Shown one piece after another: positions 16,848 through 25,257 of a DNA stretch of 64,000 nucleotides. The notes beneath the pieces were generated by a model. That model did no database searches and was not told the DNA's origin. It saw only the letters and a list, made by a program, of their open reading frames with translations. The stretch is from Mangrovimicrobium sp033283385. Its GTDB lineage: Bacteria > Pseudomonadota > Gammaproteobacteria > Pseudomonadales > Halieaceae. The stretch covers positions 372,001 to 436,000 of the forward strand of contig JAWMQQ010000001.1 of NCBI GenBank assembly GCA_033283385.1, in the 5' to 3' direction. Each line of letters opens with the position of its first letter. Position 1 is the first letter of the stretch. A program made the position numbers and the translations under genes.

Positions 16848-18056
16848 CTAGAGGCGCTCGAAGATGGCGGCGAGCCCCTGGCCGCCACCGATGCACATGG
16901 TCTCGAGGCCGTAACGGGCGCCGCGGCGCTGCATCTCGGGCAACAGGGTGGCGAGGATGCGCCCGCCGGTGGCGCCCACCGGGTGGCCGAGGGAGATGCC
17001 GGAGCCGTGTACGTTCATGCGCTCGAAATCCGCGGCGCCGAAACCCCACTCCCGGGTGCAGGCCAGCACCTGGGCCGCGAAGGCCTCGTTGAGCTCGATC
17101 AGGTCGATATCCGCAAGATTCAGCTCCGCCCGCTGCAGCGCCTTCGCCGTCGCCGGCACCGGGCCGATGCCCATGCGCGCGGGTTCGACCCCGGCCACCG
17201 CCCAGGAGCGCAGTCGCGCCAGTGGGTGCAGGCCGTACTGCGCGGCGAGTTCCGCCGTGGTGACGATGCAGGCGGCGGCGCCGTCGTTCTGCCCGCTCGC
17301 ATTGCCGGGGGTGACGGTGGCCTCCGGGTCCTGTTTGAGCATCATTGGCTTCAGCGCCGCAAGCGAGCTGGGCGTGGTTTCCGCCCGCGGGTGCTCGTCG
17401 GTGTCGTGCACGCTGCTGCCTTTACGGCCGGTGACTTCCACCGGCACGATCACCTCTGAAAACAGGCCCTTTTGCTGTGCGGCGACGGCCCGGCGGTGTG
17501 ACTCGCAGGCCAGTTCGTCCTGCTCCCCACGACTGATGCCGTATTCCCGGCGCAGGTTTTCCGCGGTCTCGATCATGCCGCCGGGTACCGGGAAGCGCTT
17601 GCCGCCGGCGGTGACCCGGCCGCGTGCGAGTGCGTCGTCGAAGCTGATGGCCGGACCGCGAACACCCCAGCGGGAGCCGGTGGTGTAGAAGGGGGCGTTA
17701 CTCATGGACTCCGCCCCGCCGGCGATGACCACATCCGAGCCACCGGTGGCGACCTGCATGCTGGCGTAGATCACCGCCTGCAGGCCGGAACCGCAGCGGC
17801 GGTCCAGTTGCAGGCCGCCGGAGCCGATGGGCAGGCCGGCGTCCAGGCCCACCACCCGTCCCAGGGCGGGGGCGTCCATGGAGGGGTAGCACTGGGCGAA
17901 CAGCACGTCGTCCACCGCCTCCGGCGGCAGCTCGCTGCGCTCGAACAGCGCGGCGACCACGGCGCTGCCGAGCTGGTGGGCGTGCAGGTCCCTGAACATG
18001 CCGCCGTAGCGCCCGACGGCGGTTCTCAGGGGCAGGCAAATCACGGCATCGCGCAT
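16848..18056 (-). CDS. Thiolase (acetyl-CoA acyltransferase)
   Basis: 402-residue thiolase that cleaves a 3-ketoacyl-CoA with CoA, releasing acetyl-CoA or propionyl-CoA, or condenses in reverse. The nucleophilic Cys is in LDRRCGSGLQAV (Cys88). The C-terminal NEAFAAQ, GHPVGATGGR and CIGGGQG motifs carry the catalytic His and Cys. The frame is open to 18167, but the extra N-terminal residues are only the translation of a 13-bp tandem repeat. I set the start at 18056 (MRDAVICLP), preceded by GGGAGAA. It probably supplies the final cleavage for both neighbouring CoA-ester clusters. Confidence 0.92.
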   Translation of the reverse strand: MRDAVICLPLRTAVGRYGGMFRDLHAHQLGSAVVAALFERSELPPEAVDDVLFAQCYPSMDAPALGRVVGLDAGLPIGSGGLQLDRRCGSGLQAVIYASMQVATGGSDVVIAGGAESMSNAPFYTTGSRWGVRGPAISFDDALARGRVTAGGKRFPVPGGMIETAENLRREYGISRGEQDELACESHRRAVAAQQKGLFSEVIVPVEVTGRKGSSVHDTDEHPRAETTPSSLAALKPMMLKQDPEATVTPGNASGQNDGAAACIVTTAELAAQYGLHPLARLRSWAVAGVEPARMGIGPVPATAKALQRAELNLADIDLIELNEAFAAQVLACTREWGFGAADFERMNVHGSGISLGHPVGATGGRILATLLPEMQRRGARYGLETMCIGGGQGLAAIFERL

Positions 18057-18090
18057 TGGTGTTTCTCCCGGGCGCTGGCGAACGGGCTTT

Positions 18091-18155
18091 CGCGATAGCT
18101 CTTCGCGATAGCTCTTCGCGATAGCTCTTCGCGATAGCTTTTCGCGATAGCTTTT
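18091..18155. repeat. Five tandem copies of a 13-bp repeat
   Basis: The unit gcgatagctcttc is repeated five times end to end; the last two copies read gcgatagcttttc. It lies in the 5' region of the thiolase gene, 35 bp upstream of its start. In the thiolase frame it stays open, giving a repetitive Ser-Tyr-Arg-Glu/Lys-rich translation that I regard as non-coding. Confidence 0.85.
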
Positions 18156-18200
18156 CGCAACAGCCATCCGCTCTCGTCAATTGTGCAGACCTATGCTAGC

Positions 18201-18228
18201 TTTCGGTATTAGATTTCACAATACGAAA
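18201..18228. promoter_or_regulatory. Imperfect inverted repeat in divergent promoter
   Basis: The arms TTTCGgTATT and AATACGAAA are separated by nine bases, in the spacer between the divergent thiolase and acyl-CoA dehydrogenase genes. It is unlike the region 1 motif. The nearest regulator is the IclR protein encoded at 19467, a candidate binder. Confidence 0.45.
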
Positions 18229-18301
18229 TATATTTTTGCCTGGACGCGGCACCGGTAATCCAGGCGCCGACCGCGGCAACGCGGCATCCCGGGGAGTTGG
18301 A

Positions 18302-19456
18302 ATGGATAGCGAAACCTACGAACTGCTGCGCTCCAGCGTGCGCCGCTTCGTCAACGAGCGGCTGATCCCGGCGGAGGACCGGGTCGAGGCCCAGGACGAG
18401 GTGCCGGAGGAAATCGTCGCCGAGATGCGCGCGCTGGGCCTGTTCGGCCTTACCGTGCCGGAACAGTATGGCGGGCTGGGGCTTTCCGCCGTGGAGGAGG
18501 CGGGGGTGATCCAGGAACTGGGCCGCGCCGCGCTGGCGTTCCGCTCGGTGATCGGCTCCACCGTCGGGATCGGTTCCCAGGGCATCGTGATGGACGGCAC
18601 CGAGGCGCAGAAACAGGCGTGGCTGCCGCGACTCGCCAGCGGCGACACCATCGCCTCCTTCGCGCTGACCGAGCCCGAGGCGGGTTCCGACGCCGCGTCG
18701 CTGCGCACAACCGCGAAACGGGACGGCGACGACTACGTGCTGAACGGCACCAAGCGCTATATCACCAACGCGCCCCGGGCCGGGGTGTTCACCGTGATGG
18801 CGCGCAGCGAGCCGGAGCTCAGGGGCGCGGCCGGCGTCAGCGCTTTCGTCATTCCCGCGGACACCCCCGGCATCGTACTGGGCAAGCCCAACCGCAAGAT
18901 GGGCCAGCGCGGCACGGTGATCTGCGATGTGATCTTCGACGATTGCCGGGTGCCCGCCAGCGCGATCATCGGCGGCGTGCCCGGGCGCGGCTTCAAGACG
19001 GCGATGAAAGTGCTGGACCGCGGGCGCATCCATATTTCGGCGCTGGCCTGCGGCATGGGCGAGCGCCTGATCGAGGAATCGCTGGACTACGCAGTGCAGC
19101 GCAGGCAGTTCGGCCAGGCCATCGGCGGCTTCCAGCTGGTGCAGGGCATGCTCGCGGACAGCCGCACGGAACTGTTCGCCAGCCAGAGCATGGTGGCGGA
19201 CATCGCCCGGCGCTACGACGCCGGCGAGCGGGTCAGCGAGGATGTCGCCTGCACCAAGTACTTTTCCACCGAGGCGCTGGGGCGCATCGCCGACCGCGCG
19301 GTGCAGATCCACGGCGGCGCCGGCTACATGAACGAAACCAAGGTCGAGCGCTTCTACCGCGACGTGCGCGTGTTGCGCATCTACGAGGGCACCTCGCAGA
19401 TCCAGCAGGTGATCATCGCCCGCGGCATGCTGCGCCGCGCGGGGCTGGAGGTGTGA
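18302..19456 (+). CDS. Acyl-CoA dehydrogenase
   Basis: 384-residue FAD-dependent acyl-CoA dehydrogenase that introduces the 2,3 double bond and passes electrons to ETF. Visible are FALTEPEAGSDAASL (FAD/substrate loop, about 118-132), GTKRYITNA, RRQFGQAIGGFQ, QIHGGAGYMNE and the RIYEGTSQIQ segment containing the usual catalytic Glu. The start at 18302 follows GGGGAGTTGGA; an in-frame ATG at 18236 is too far upstream of the family N-terminus. First gene of a plus-strand run to 26 kb. Confidence 0.92.
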   Translation: MDSETYELLRSSVRRFVNERLIPAEDRVEAQDEVPEEIVAEMRALGLFGLTVPEQYGGLGLSAVEEAGVIQELGRAALAFRSVIGSTVGIGSQGIVMDGTEAQKQAWLPRLASGDTIASFALTEPEAGSDAASLRTTAKRDGDDYVLNGTKRYITNAPRAGVFTVMARSEPELRGAAGVSAFVIPADTPGIVLGKPNRKMGQRGTVICDVIFDDCRVPASAIIGGVPGRGFKTAMKVLDRGRIHISALACGMGERLIEESLDYAVQRRQFGQAIGGFQLVQGMLADSRTELFASQSMVADIARRYDAGERVSEDVACTKYFSTEALGRIADRAVQIHGGAGYMNETKVERFYRDVRVLRIYEGTSQIQQVIIARGMLRRAGLEV

Positions 19457-19466
19457 GGTAACCGCC

Positions 19467-20303
19467 GTGAAATCGCAGAAAACCCCCTATGATGCGCTGC
19501 TGGAACTGCCCTCGCGGGAGGAGGACAAGCCCGATGCGCAGTTCGTCACCGCGCTCGCCCGCGGGCTGGAAGTGCTGCGCGCCTTCAACGACATCGGCGG
19601 GCCCCTGGGCAACCAGGAGCTGGCGCAGTACTGCGACCTGCCCAAGCCCACCGTGTCGCGGCTTACCCATACGCTCACCCGGCTCGGCTACCTGGAATAC
19701 CTGCCGCGGCTGAGCAAGTACCGCCTCGGCCTCGGCGTGCTGGCCCTGGGCCATGCCAATATCGGCGGCGCGGCGCTGCACACTGCGGCCCATGCGCAGA
19801 TGCAGCAACTGGCCAGCGATACCGACGTGTCGGTGGCCCTGGGCGGCCGCGACCGGCTCAGCATGATCTACCTCGACGTGTGCCGCGGCCAGCAGTCGGC
19901 GGCCTTCAGCCTGGACGTGGGCGCGCGCATCCCGCTGTACCTGTCCGCCATGGGCTTCGCCTATCTCTGGGCGATTCCCGAGGGCGCGCGGGACTTCCTG
20001 CTCGACGCCATCCGCAAGCGTGTCGGCGCGGACTGGAAGCTGTTCTCGAAGCGGCTGGATGCATGCTTCAAGGCGCTGGAAAAGCACGGCTTCTGCATCG
20101 CCGACGGATTCTACGAGCGCAGTATCTGCGGCGTCGGCGTACCGCTGTCGCTGCAGGGCGGGGCCCAGGTCTACGCCATCACCTGCTCCGCGCCCAGTTT
20201 CCAGGTGCCGGCGGCGCAACTGCAGGAGGCGATCGGCCCGCGGCTGGTGGCCATGGTGGCCGGCATCAAGGTGGAGCTGGAACGCGCCATGCGCGAGCTC
20301 TAG
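19467..20303 (+). CDS. IclR-family transcriptional regulator
   Basis: 278 residues. The N-terminal winged helix covers about 25-90, with the recognition helix in LPKPTVSRLTHTL, followed by the IclR effector domain (about 100-275) with YLDVCRGQQ and SICGVGVPLS segments. The start is a GTG at 19467, 11 bp after the acyl-CoA dehydrogenase stop, so the regulator is part of the operon it may control. The likely effector is a pathway acid or CoA ester. The inverted repeat at 18201-18228 is a candidate site. Confidence 0.88.
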   Translation: MKSQKTPYDALLELPSREEDKPDAQFVTALARGLEVLRAFNDIGGPLGNQELAQYCDLPKPTVSRLTHTLTRLGYLEYLPRLSKYRLGLGVLALGHANIGGAALHTAAHAQMQQLASDTDVSVALGGRDRLSMIYLDVCRGQQSAAFSLDVGARIPLYLSAMGFAYLWAIPEGARDFLLDAIRKRVGADWKLFSKRLDACFKALEKHGFCIADGFYERSICGVGVPLSLQGGAQVYAITCSAPSFQVPAAQLQEAIGPRLVAMVAGIKVELERAMREL

Positions 20304-20360
20304 GCGCGGCGCCGGCGGCCGGGGAACAAACATAACAACAGAGTTTTCAGGAGCCCGAAC

Positions 20361-21131
20361 ATGGCAGAGGTCATCGAGGAGAACGCGAGCGACGGCGTGG
20401 TGCTGCTGCGCCTGAACCGGCCCAGGCAGCTGAACGCGCTGAGCATGTCGATTCGCGCGGAACTGGCGCAGCACATCAACGCGCTCGCGGCCGACGAGAC
20501 CACCCGCTGCATCGTCATCACCGGCGACGAGAAAGCCTTCGCCGCGGGTGCCGATATCGGCGAGCTGGCCAAACGCACGGTGCTGGACCCGGACTTCGAG
20601 CGTTCCGGCATCGCCTGGCGCGCCATCGAGTCCTGCCCCAAGCCGATCATCGCCGCGGTCAACGGCTACGCGCTGGGCGGCGGCTTCGAGCTGGCGCTGC
20701 ACTGCGACATCGTCATCGCCGGCGAGGGCGCCACCATCGGTCAGCCCGAGGTGCGCCTGGGACTCATGCCCGGCGCCAGCGGCGTGCAGCGGTTTACCCG
20801 CGCCTGCGGCAAGTACGCGGCGATGCGCTGGCTGCTCACCGGCGACCGCATGAGCGGCGCGCAGGCCATGCAGCTGGGCCTGGTATCCGAAGTCGTGGCC
20901 GACGCCGAGGTGCTGCCCCACTCGCTGGCCCTGGCGGAAAAACTCGCGGGCCTCGCCCCGCTGGCGGTGCGCTCGATCAAGGAGTCCGTGCTGCTGGGCC
21001 CGGACGCGCCGCTGCCGGTGGCCCTGCAACTGGAGCGCAAGGCCTTCCAGCTGCTGTTCGCCAGCGAGGATCGCGTCGAGGGCACCCAGGCGTTCCTGGA
21101 GCGGCGCAAACCCGTATTCAGGGGGAAGTAG
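20361..21131 (+). CDS. Enoyl-CoA hydratase, canonical active site
   Basis: 256-residue hydratase that adds water across a trans-2-enoyl-CoA. Both catalytic Glu residues are present: in NGYALGGGFELALHCD and in GQPEVRLGLMPGASGVQRF. The oxyanion segment AFAAGADIGEL is intact. It is the only clearly canonical hydratase among the crotonases of this window. The next gene, the 3-hydroxyacyl-CoA dehydrogenase, starts 3 bp after its stop, so the two reactions are directly sequential. Confidence 0.93.
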   Translation: MAEVIEENASDGVVLLRLNRPRQLNALSMSIRAELAQHINALAADETTRCIVITGDEKAFAAGADIGELAKRTVLDPDFERSGIAWRAIESCPKPIIAAVNGYALGGGFELALHCDIVIAGEGATIGQPEVRLGLMPGASGVQRFTRACGKYAAMRWLLTGDRMSGAQAMQLGLVSEVVADAEVLPHSLALAEKLAGLAPLAVRSIKESVLLGPDAPLPVALQLERKAFQLLFASEDRVEGTQAFLERRKPVFRGK

Positions 21132-21134
21132 GCG

Positions 21135-22631
21135 ATGACTGAAAGCGCGCTATCCCTGCACACTCTCGGCGTCGTCGGCGCCGGCGCCATGGGGGCCGGT
21201 ATCGCCCAGGTGGGACTGACGGCGGGGCTGGAGGTGATCCTGTTCGACCTTGACCAGCAGGCACTGCAGCGGGCGCGAGAGCAGATCCGCGGGCATATCG
21301 CGCGCATGGTCGAGAAGGGCCGCGCGGAACCCGGGGTGCTGGAGCGCATGGACCAGCGCCTGCGGCTGGCCGGCGAGCTCGCCGCGCTGGCGCCGGCCCA
21401 GGTGGTGGTGGAGGCCATCGTGGAGCGCCTGGATGCCAAGCAGGCGGTCTTCGCCGAGTTGGAGGGCGTGGTCGGCGCGGATACCGTGCTCGCCACCAAC
21501 ACGTCCTCGCTGCCGGTGTCCGCGATCGCGCGCAACTGCCGGCACCGCGAGCGCGTCTGCGGGATGCACTTCTTCAACCCGGTGCCACTGATGCAACTGG
21601 TGGAGGTGATCGGTACGCCGGACACCTCGGAGCAGACCTTCGGCACCGCGCTGGCGCTGGCGGAGCGTATCGGCAAGACGCCGGTGCGGGTGAAGGACGT
21701 GCCCGGCTTCCTGGTCAACCTGCTGGGCCGCGCCTACGTGACCGAGGCCCTGCACGCGCGGCTGGAAAACGTCGCCAGCGAAGCGGTGATCGACGAGATC
21801 ATGCGCGAGGCGGCGGGCTTTCGCATGGGGCCCTTCGAACTGATGGACCTCACCGGTATCGATGTCAATTTTCCCGCCACCAGTTTCATCTACCAGGGTT
21901 TCCAGCAGGACCCGCGCATCAAGACAACGATTTTGCACGAGGCGCTGTACAACGCCGGGCGCTTCGGCCGCAAGACCGGGCAGGGCTTTCACCGTTATGG
22001 CGACACGCCCACTACTCCGGTCGAGGCCAGCCGGGAAGGCGGTAATACGGCGGTTAAGGTGTTTGCCGCGCAGGCCGCGCCGGGTTTCACCCAACTCGAA
22101 CAGGCGGGGCTCGCCTTTGCCGGGGAGAGCGAGGCGGACGCGATACTCGTCAGCCCGCTGGGCGAGGACGCCGCCACCGCCAGCCTGCGCCTGGGTCTGG
22201 ATGCGCCGCGGGTCGTCGCCGTGGACTGCCTGGGCATCGACAGGCAGTTCATCACGCTGATGGCGCCGCTGGGCCACAACGGGGTGATAGCGGGTGTCGC
22301 CGCCAGCCTGCGGGCGCTGGGTTTCCGGGTGGCGGTGATAAAGGATTCGCCGGGATTCATCGCGCCGCGGCTGCTGGCGATGATCGCCAACCTCGGCTGC
22401 GAGGTCGCGCAGATCGGCGTGGCCGAATCCCCCGCGGATATCGACCTGGCGATGAAGCTGGCGCAGAACTACCCGCGCGGCCCGCTGGAGTGGGCCGAGC
22501 ACCTGGGCCTGCAGAACGTGTTCGAGACGCTGCAGCAGATGCAGGCAATCACCGGCTCGGACCGCTACCGTCCCAGCCTGTGGCTGCGCCGGCGGGCGCA
22601 GTTGCAGCTGCCCATTCGCACCCCGGATTGA
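21135..22631 (+). CDS. 3-hydroxyacyl-CoA dehydrogenase
   Basis: 498 residues, NAD-dependent oxidation of (S)-3-hydroxyacyl-CoA. The Rossmann motif GVVGAGAMGAGIAQ is at about 12-25, followed by TNTSSLPVS, the HFFNPVPLMQLVEVI catalytic His region (about 140-155) and the PGFLVNLLGRAYVTEA start of the first C-terminal domain. A second C-terminal domain (KDSPGFIAPRLLAMIAN, from about 400) makes it longer than the roughly 290-residue FadB2 type. It resembles PaaH/PaaC-type enzymes of aromatic CoA degradation. Confidence 0.92.
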   Translation: MTESALSLHTLGVVGAGAMGAGIAQVGLTAGLEVILFDLDQQALQRAREQIRGHIARMVEKGRAEPGVLERMDQRLRLAGELAALAPAQVVVEAIVERLDAKQAVFAELEGVVGADTVLATNTSSLPVSAIARNCRHRERVCGMHFFNPVPLMQLVEVIGTPDTSEQTFGTALALAERIGKTPVRVKDVPGFLVNLLGRAYVTEALHARLENVASEAVIDEIMREAAGFRMGPFELMDLTGIDVNFPATSFIYQGFQQDPRIKTTILHEALYNAGRFGRKTGQGFHRYGDTPTTPVEASREGGNTAVKVFAAQAAPGFTQLEQAGLAFAGESEADAILVSPLGEDAATASLRLGLDAPRVVAVDCLGIDRQFITLMAPLGHNGVIAGVAASLRALGFRVAVIKDSPGFIAPRLLAMIANLGCEVAQIGVAESPADIDLAMKLAQNYPRGPLEWAEHLGLQNVFETLQQMQAITGSDRYRPSLWLRRRAQLQLPIRTPD

Positions 22632-22657
22632 CTGTTCCCGTTCACGGAAGGAATCGC

Positions 22658-23500
22658 ATGAATATGGATACCGAATCGCACCCGGTGCTGCCGCAGCAAC
22701 TCGCCGCATGGCAGGCCCGCGTCGGCCGGGAGAAGCGCCAGAACGCGGTGGTCGACGCCGAGATCCTGCGGCGCTTCGCGCTGGCGGCGGGGCTGGATCC
22801 GGAGGTCGAGCAGCGGGCGCCGCAACTGGCCCACTGGGCGCTGTTCCTCGACGCGGTGGCGGAAGACCGCATCGGTCCCGACGGGCACCCGAAGCGCGGC
22901 GATTTCCTGCCGGACGTGCACCTGCCCCGGCGCATGTTCGCCGCCGCGGGCATACGCTTTCACCGGCCGCTGTTGCTGGGCCGCGCGGCGCAGTGCCTGT
23001 CGCGTATCGTCTCGGTGGAGCACAAGCGCGGCGGCAGCGGCGACCTGGTGTTCGTGAAGGTCCTGCGCGAGGTGAGCCAGGCCGGGCAGTTGTGCACCCG
23101 CGAGGAGCAGACCATCGTCTACCGCGGTGCCGGCGAACCCGTTCCCCCCGTGGAGGAGAGCGCGTCCGGCGAGGGCGAGGTGTGGACGCCGGGTCCGGTC
23201 GCGCTGTTCCGGTTTTCCGCGGTGACCTACAACGCCCACCGCATTCACTACGACCAGGCCTACGCCCGCGACGCAGAAGGCTATCCCGGGCTGGTGGTGC
23301 AGGGGCCGTTCACCGCGGCGAAGCTGCTGGATTACGCCAGCCGCAATGTCCTGCGCGGGCCGGCGAGCCGTTTCGCCTTTCGCGGCATCGCGCCCCTGTT
23401 CGCGTCCCAGCCGGTGCGCCTGGCCGCCGCAGGCGAGGCGGGCGCCTTCGCGGCGACGCGCTGCGACGGGGTAACCGCAATGACCGCGCAGGTGGAATGA
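22658..23500 (+). CDS. MaoC/HTD2-type hydratase, mesaconyl- or itaconyl-CoA hydratase-like
   Basis: 280-residue hot-dog-fold hydratase with two halves. The C-terminal hydratase segment LFRFSAVTYNAHRIHYDQAYA (split here only by name) carries the catalytic Asn/His/Asp, followed by YPGLVVQGPFTAAKLLDY. This domain plan and length fit mesaconyl-C4-CoA hydratase and itaconyl-CoA hydratase, which hydrate to citramalyl-CoA. The start ATG at 22658 has GGAAGGA upstream. Its stop overlaps the ATG of the next gene by ATGA, which couples it to the methylsuccinyl-CoA dehydrogenase-like gene. A general 3-hydroxyacyl dehydratase is the alternative. Confidence 0.83.
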   Translation: MNMDTESHPVLPQQLAAWQARVGREKRQNAVVDAEILRRFALAAGLDPEVEQRAPQLAHWALFLDAVAEDRIGPDGHPKRGDFLPDVHLPRRMFAAAGIRFHRPLLLGRAAQCLSRIVSVEHKRGGSGDLVFVKVLREVSQAGQLCTREEQTIVYRGAGEPVPPVEESASGEGEVWTPGPVALFRFSAVTYNAHRIHYDQAYARDAEGYPGLVVQGPFTAAKLLDYASRNVLRGPASRFAFRGIAPLFASQPVRLAAAGEAGAFAATRCDGVTAMTAQVE

Positions 23501-25179
23501 CCATGACCACAGGCGGCAGCCCGCAGCTGATACAAGACACCGACGATGAAACCCTGCTGGTACTGGCTGGCGACGCCCTGCAGGCGCTGCGGCGCTACCA
23601 GTCCGGCGTCGCGGGGGCGGTGGCAGCCCTGGTGAGTGCGGACGGCAAGCCCGACAGCGCGCTGGTCGACAGGCACCAGCGGCAGGTGCACGGGCTGGCC
23701 TGGATCGCCACCCACCGCATGGCGCTCGAGGCGGCGGCGGGCTGGGCACGGCGGCTGCACGAGGTGGGCCGTTTCGGCGAGCGCGAGCGCCTGGTGCTGC
23801 TGCTGGCCTTCGGCGAATACCTCGCGCAATTCCAGGGCGGTATTCCCATGAGCCAGACCGAGTTCGTGCGCGCGGCCGAACTGGGCGCCGCGGACGCCCT
23901 GCAGGCATTGCTGGCGGACACCGCCGTCGCGCAATTCCTGCAACAGGGCTGCAGTGCCGAAGCCCGCGCCCGGCTGGTGGCGCTGGTGGCGGAACACGGC
24001 CTGCCCGACGAATCCCTGGGTGACGAGACCCTGGACATGGTGCGCGACCAGTTCCGCGCCTTCACCCGCGAGCGCATCGCGCCCCACGCGCACCGCTGGC
24101 ACCTGGACGACGTGCTGATCCCCGACGAGGTAGTTGCCCAGATGGCGGCACTGGGTACCTTCGGCGTCTGCATCGACCCGCAGTTCGGCGGTCTGGGCCT
24201 GGGCAAACTGGCCATGTGCGTGGTCTCGGAGGAACTCAGCCGCGGCTGGATCGCCGCCGGCTCGCTGGGCACCCGCACCGAGATCGCCGGCGAGCTGATC
24301 GCCATGGCGGGAACGCCGCAGCAGAAGGCGCGGTGGCTGCCGCGGCTGGCCAGCGGCGAGGTGCTGCCCACCGCGGCCTTTACCGAGCCGGATATCGGCT
24401 CCGACCTCGCCTCGCTGAAGACCCGTGCCACTCGCACGCACGCGGGCTGGGAGATACAGGGCGCCAAGACCTGGATCACCCACGCCTCGCGCAGCGACCT
24501 GATGACCCTGCTGGTACGCACCGAGCCGGACAACCCCGGCTACGGCGGGCTGTCCATGCTGCTGGTGGAAAAACACCGCGGCCGCGAGGGCGATGCCTTT
24601 CCCGACGAGGGCCTGGACGGGCAGGAAATCGCCGTGCTCGGCTACCGCGGCATGAAGGAGTACGCCCTGTTCTTCGACCGGCTCACGGTGCCGCACGATG
24701 CGCTGCTGGGCGGCGAGGCGGGGCAGGGGTTCAAACAGTTGATGCAGACCTTCGAGGGCGCGCGCATCCAGACCGCCGCACGCGCCGTCGGCGTGGCCTG
24801 GAGCGCCTTCGACTGCGGCCTGCGCTACGCGCTGGAGCGCCGGCAGTTCGGCCAGGCGCTGCTGCGCTTCCCGCGCATTTCCGACAAGCTCGCCATGATG
24901 GTGGTGGAGACGGTGCTCGCCCGCGAGCTCACCTACGCCGCCGCCCGCAACAAGGACAGCGGCAGGCGCTGCGACATCGAGGCGGGGATGGCCAAGCTGC
25001 TCGCCGCGCGGGTGGCCTGGAGCAATGCCGACGCGGCGCTGCAGATTCACGGCGGCAACGGCTACGCGCTGGAGTTCGGTATCAGCCGCATCCTGTGCGA
25101 TGCGCGCATCCTCAACATCTTCGAGGGTGCCGCGGAAATCCAGGCCCAGGTGGTGGGGCGCGGGCTGTTGCGCCAGTGA
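23497..25179 (+). CDS. mcd: Methylsuccinyl-CoA dehydrogenase-like acyl-CoA dehydrogenase
   Basis: 560 residues, well above the usual 380-400, because a helical extension of about 165 residues precedes the dehydrogenase core. This architecture and the core segments (SRGWIAAGSLGTRTEIAGEL, ARIQTAARAVGVA, GRRCDIEAGMAKLL, ILNIFEGAAEIQAQV with the catalytic Glu) closely match what I recall of (2S)-methylsuccinyl-CoA dehydrogenase of the ethylmalonyl-CoA pathway, which forms mesaconyl-C1-CoA. The start overlaps the upstream stop (ATGA); an ATG at 23503 is the alternative. No crotonyl-CoA carboxylase/reductase or ethylmalonyl-CoA mutase is in the window, so methylsuccinyl-CoA would come from substrate breakdown. 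Confidence 0.85.
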   Translation: MTMTTGGSPQLIQDTDDETLLVLAGDALQALRRYQSGVAGAVAALVSADGKPDSALVDRHQRQVHGLAWIATHRMALEAAAGWARRLHEVGRFGERERLVLLLAFGEYLAQFQGGIPMSQTEFVRAAELGAADALQALLADTAVAQFLQQGCSAEARARLVALVAEHGLPDESLGDETLDMVRDQFRAFTRERIAPHAHRWHLDDVLIPDEVVAQMAALGTFGVCIDPQFGGLGLGKLAMCVVSEELSRGWIAAGSLGTRTEIAGELIAMAGTPQQKARWLPRLASGEVLPTAAFTEPDIGSDLASLKTRATRTHAGWEIQGAKTWITHASRSDLMTLLVRTEPDNPGYGGLSMLLVEKHRGREGDAFPDEGLDGQEIAVLGYRGMKEYALFFDRLTVPHDALLGGEAGQGFKQLMQTFEGARIQTAARAVGVAWSAFDCGLRYALERRQFGQALLRFPRISDKLAMMVVETVLARELTYAAARNKDSGRRCDIEAGMAKLLAARVAWSNADAALQIHGGNGYALEFGISRILCDARILNIFEGAAEIQAQVVGRGLLRQ

Positions 25180-25257
25180 GGGTGCGCATTGGAGGTGAGC
25201 GCAGGGCGCATTTAATGGTATTGTCGTCACCCTTTTTTTCTGTGAGTGGAGGAGAGC

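Noticed and set aside
18091..18155. CRISPR-like array
   Set aside because: The repeats are 13 bp and contiguous with no spacers, so this is a simple tandem repeat.
18057..18167. N-terminal extension of the thiolase from an ATG at 18167
   Set aside because: The extra residues are only the translation of the 13-bp tandem repeat, and a ribosome site precedes the ATG at 18056.
19413..21029. 538-codon minus-strand open frame
   Set aside because: Opposite the IclR and canonical enoyl-CoA hydratase genes; no motif was seen.
22708..23496. 263-codon N-terminal extension of the methylsuccinyl-CoA dehydrogenase-like gene
   Set aside because: It overlaps the hydratase gene in another frame and translates to low-complexity Arg/Gly/Ala sequence without family similarity.
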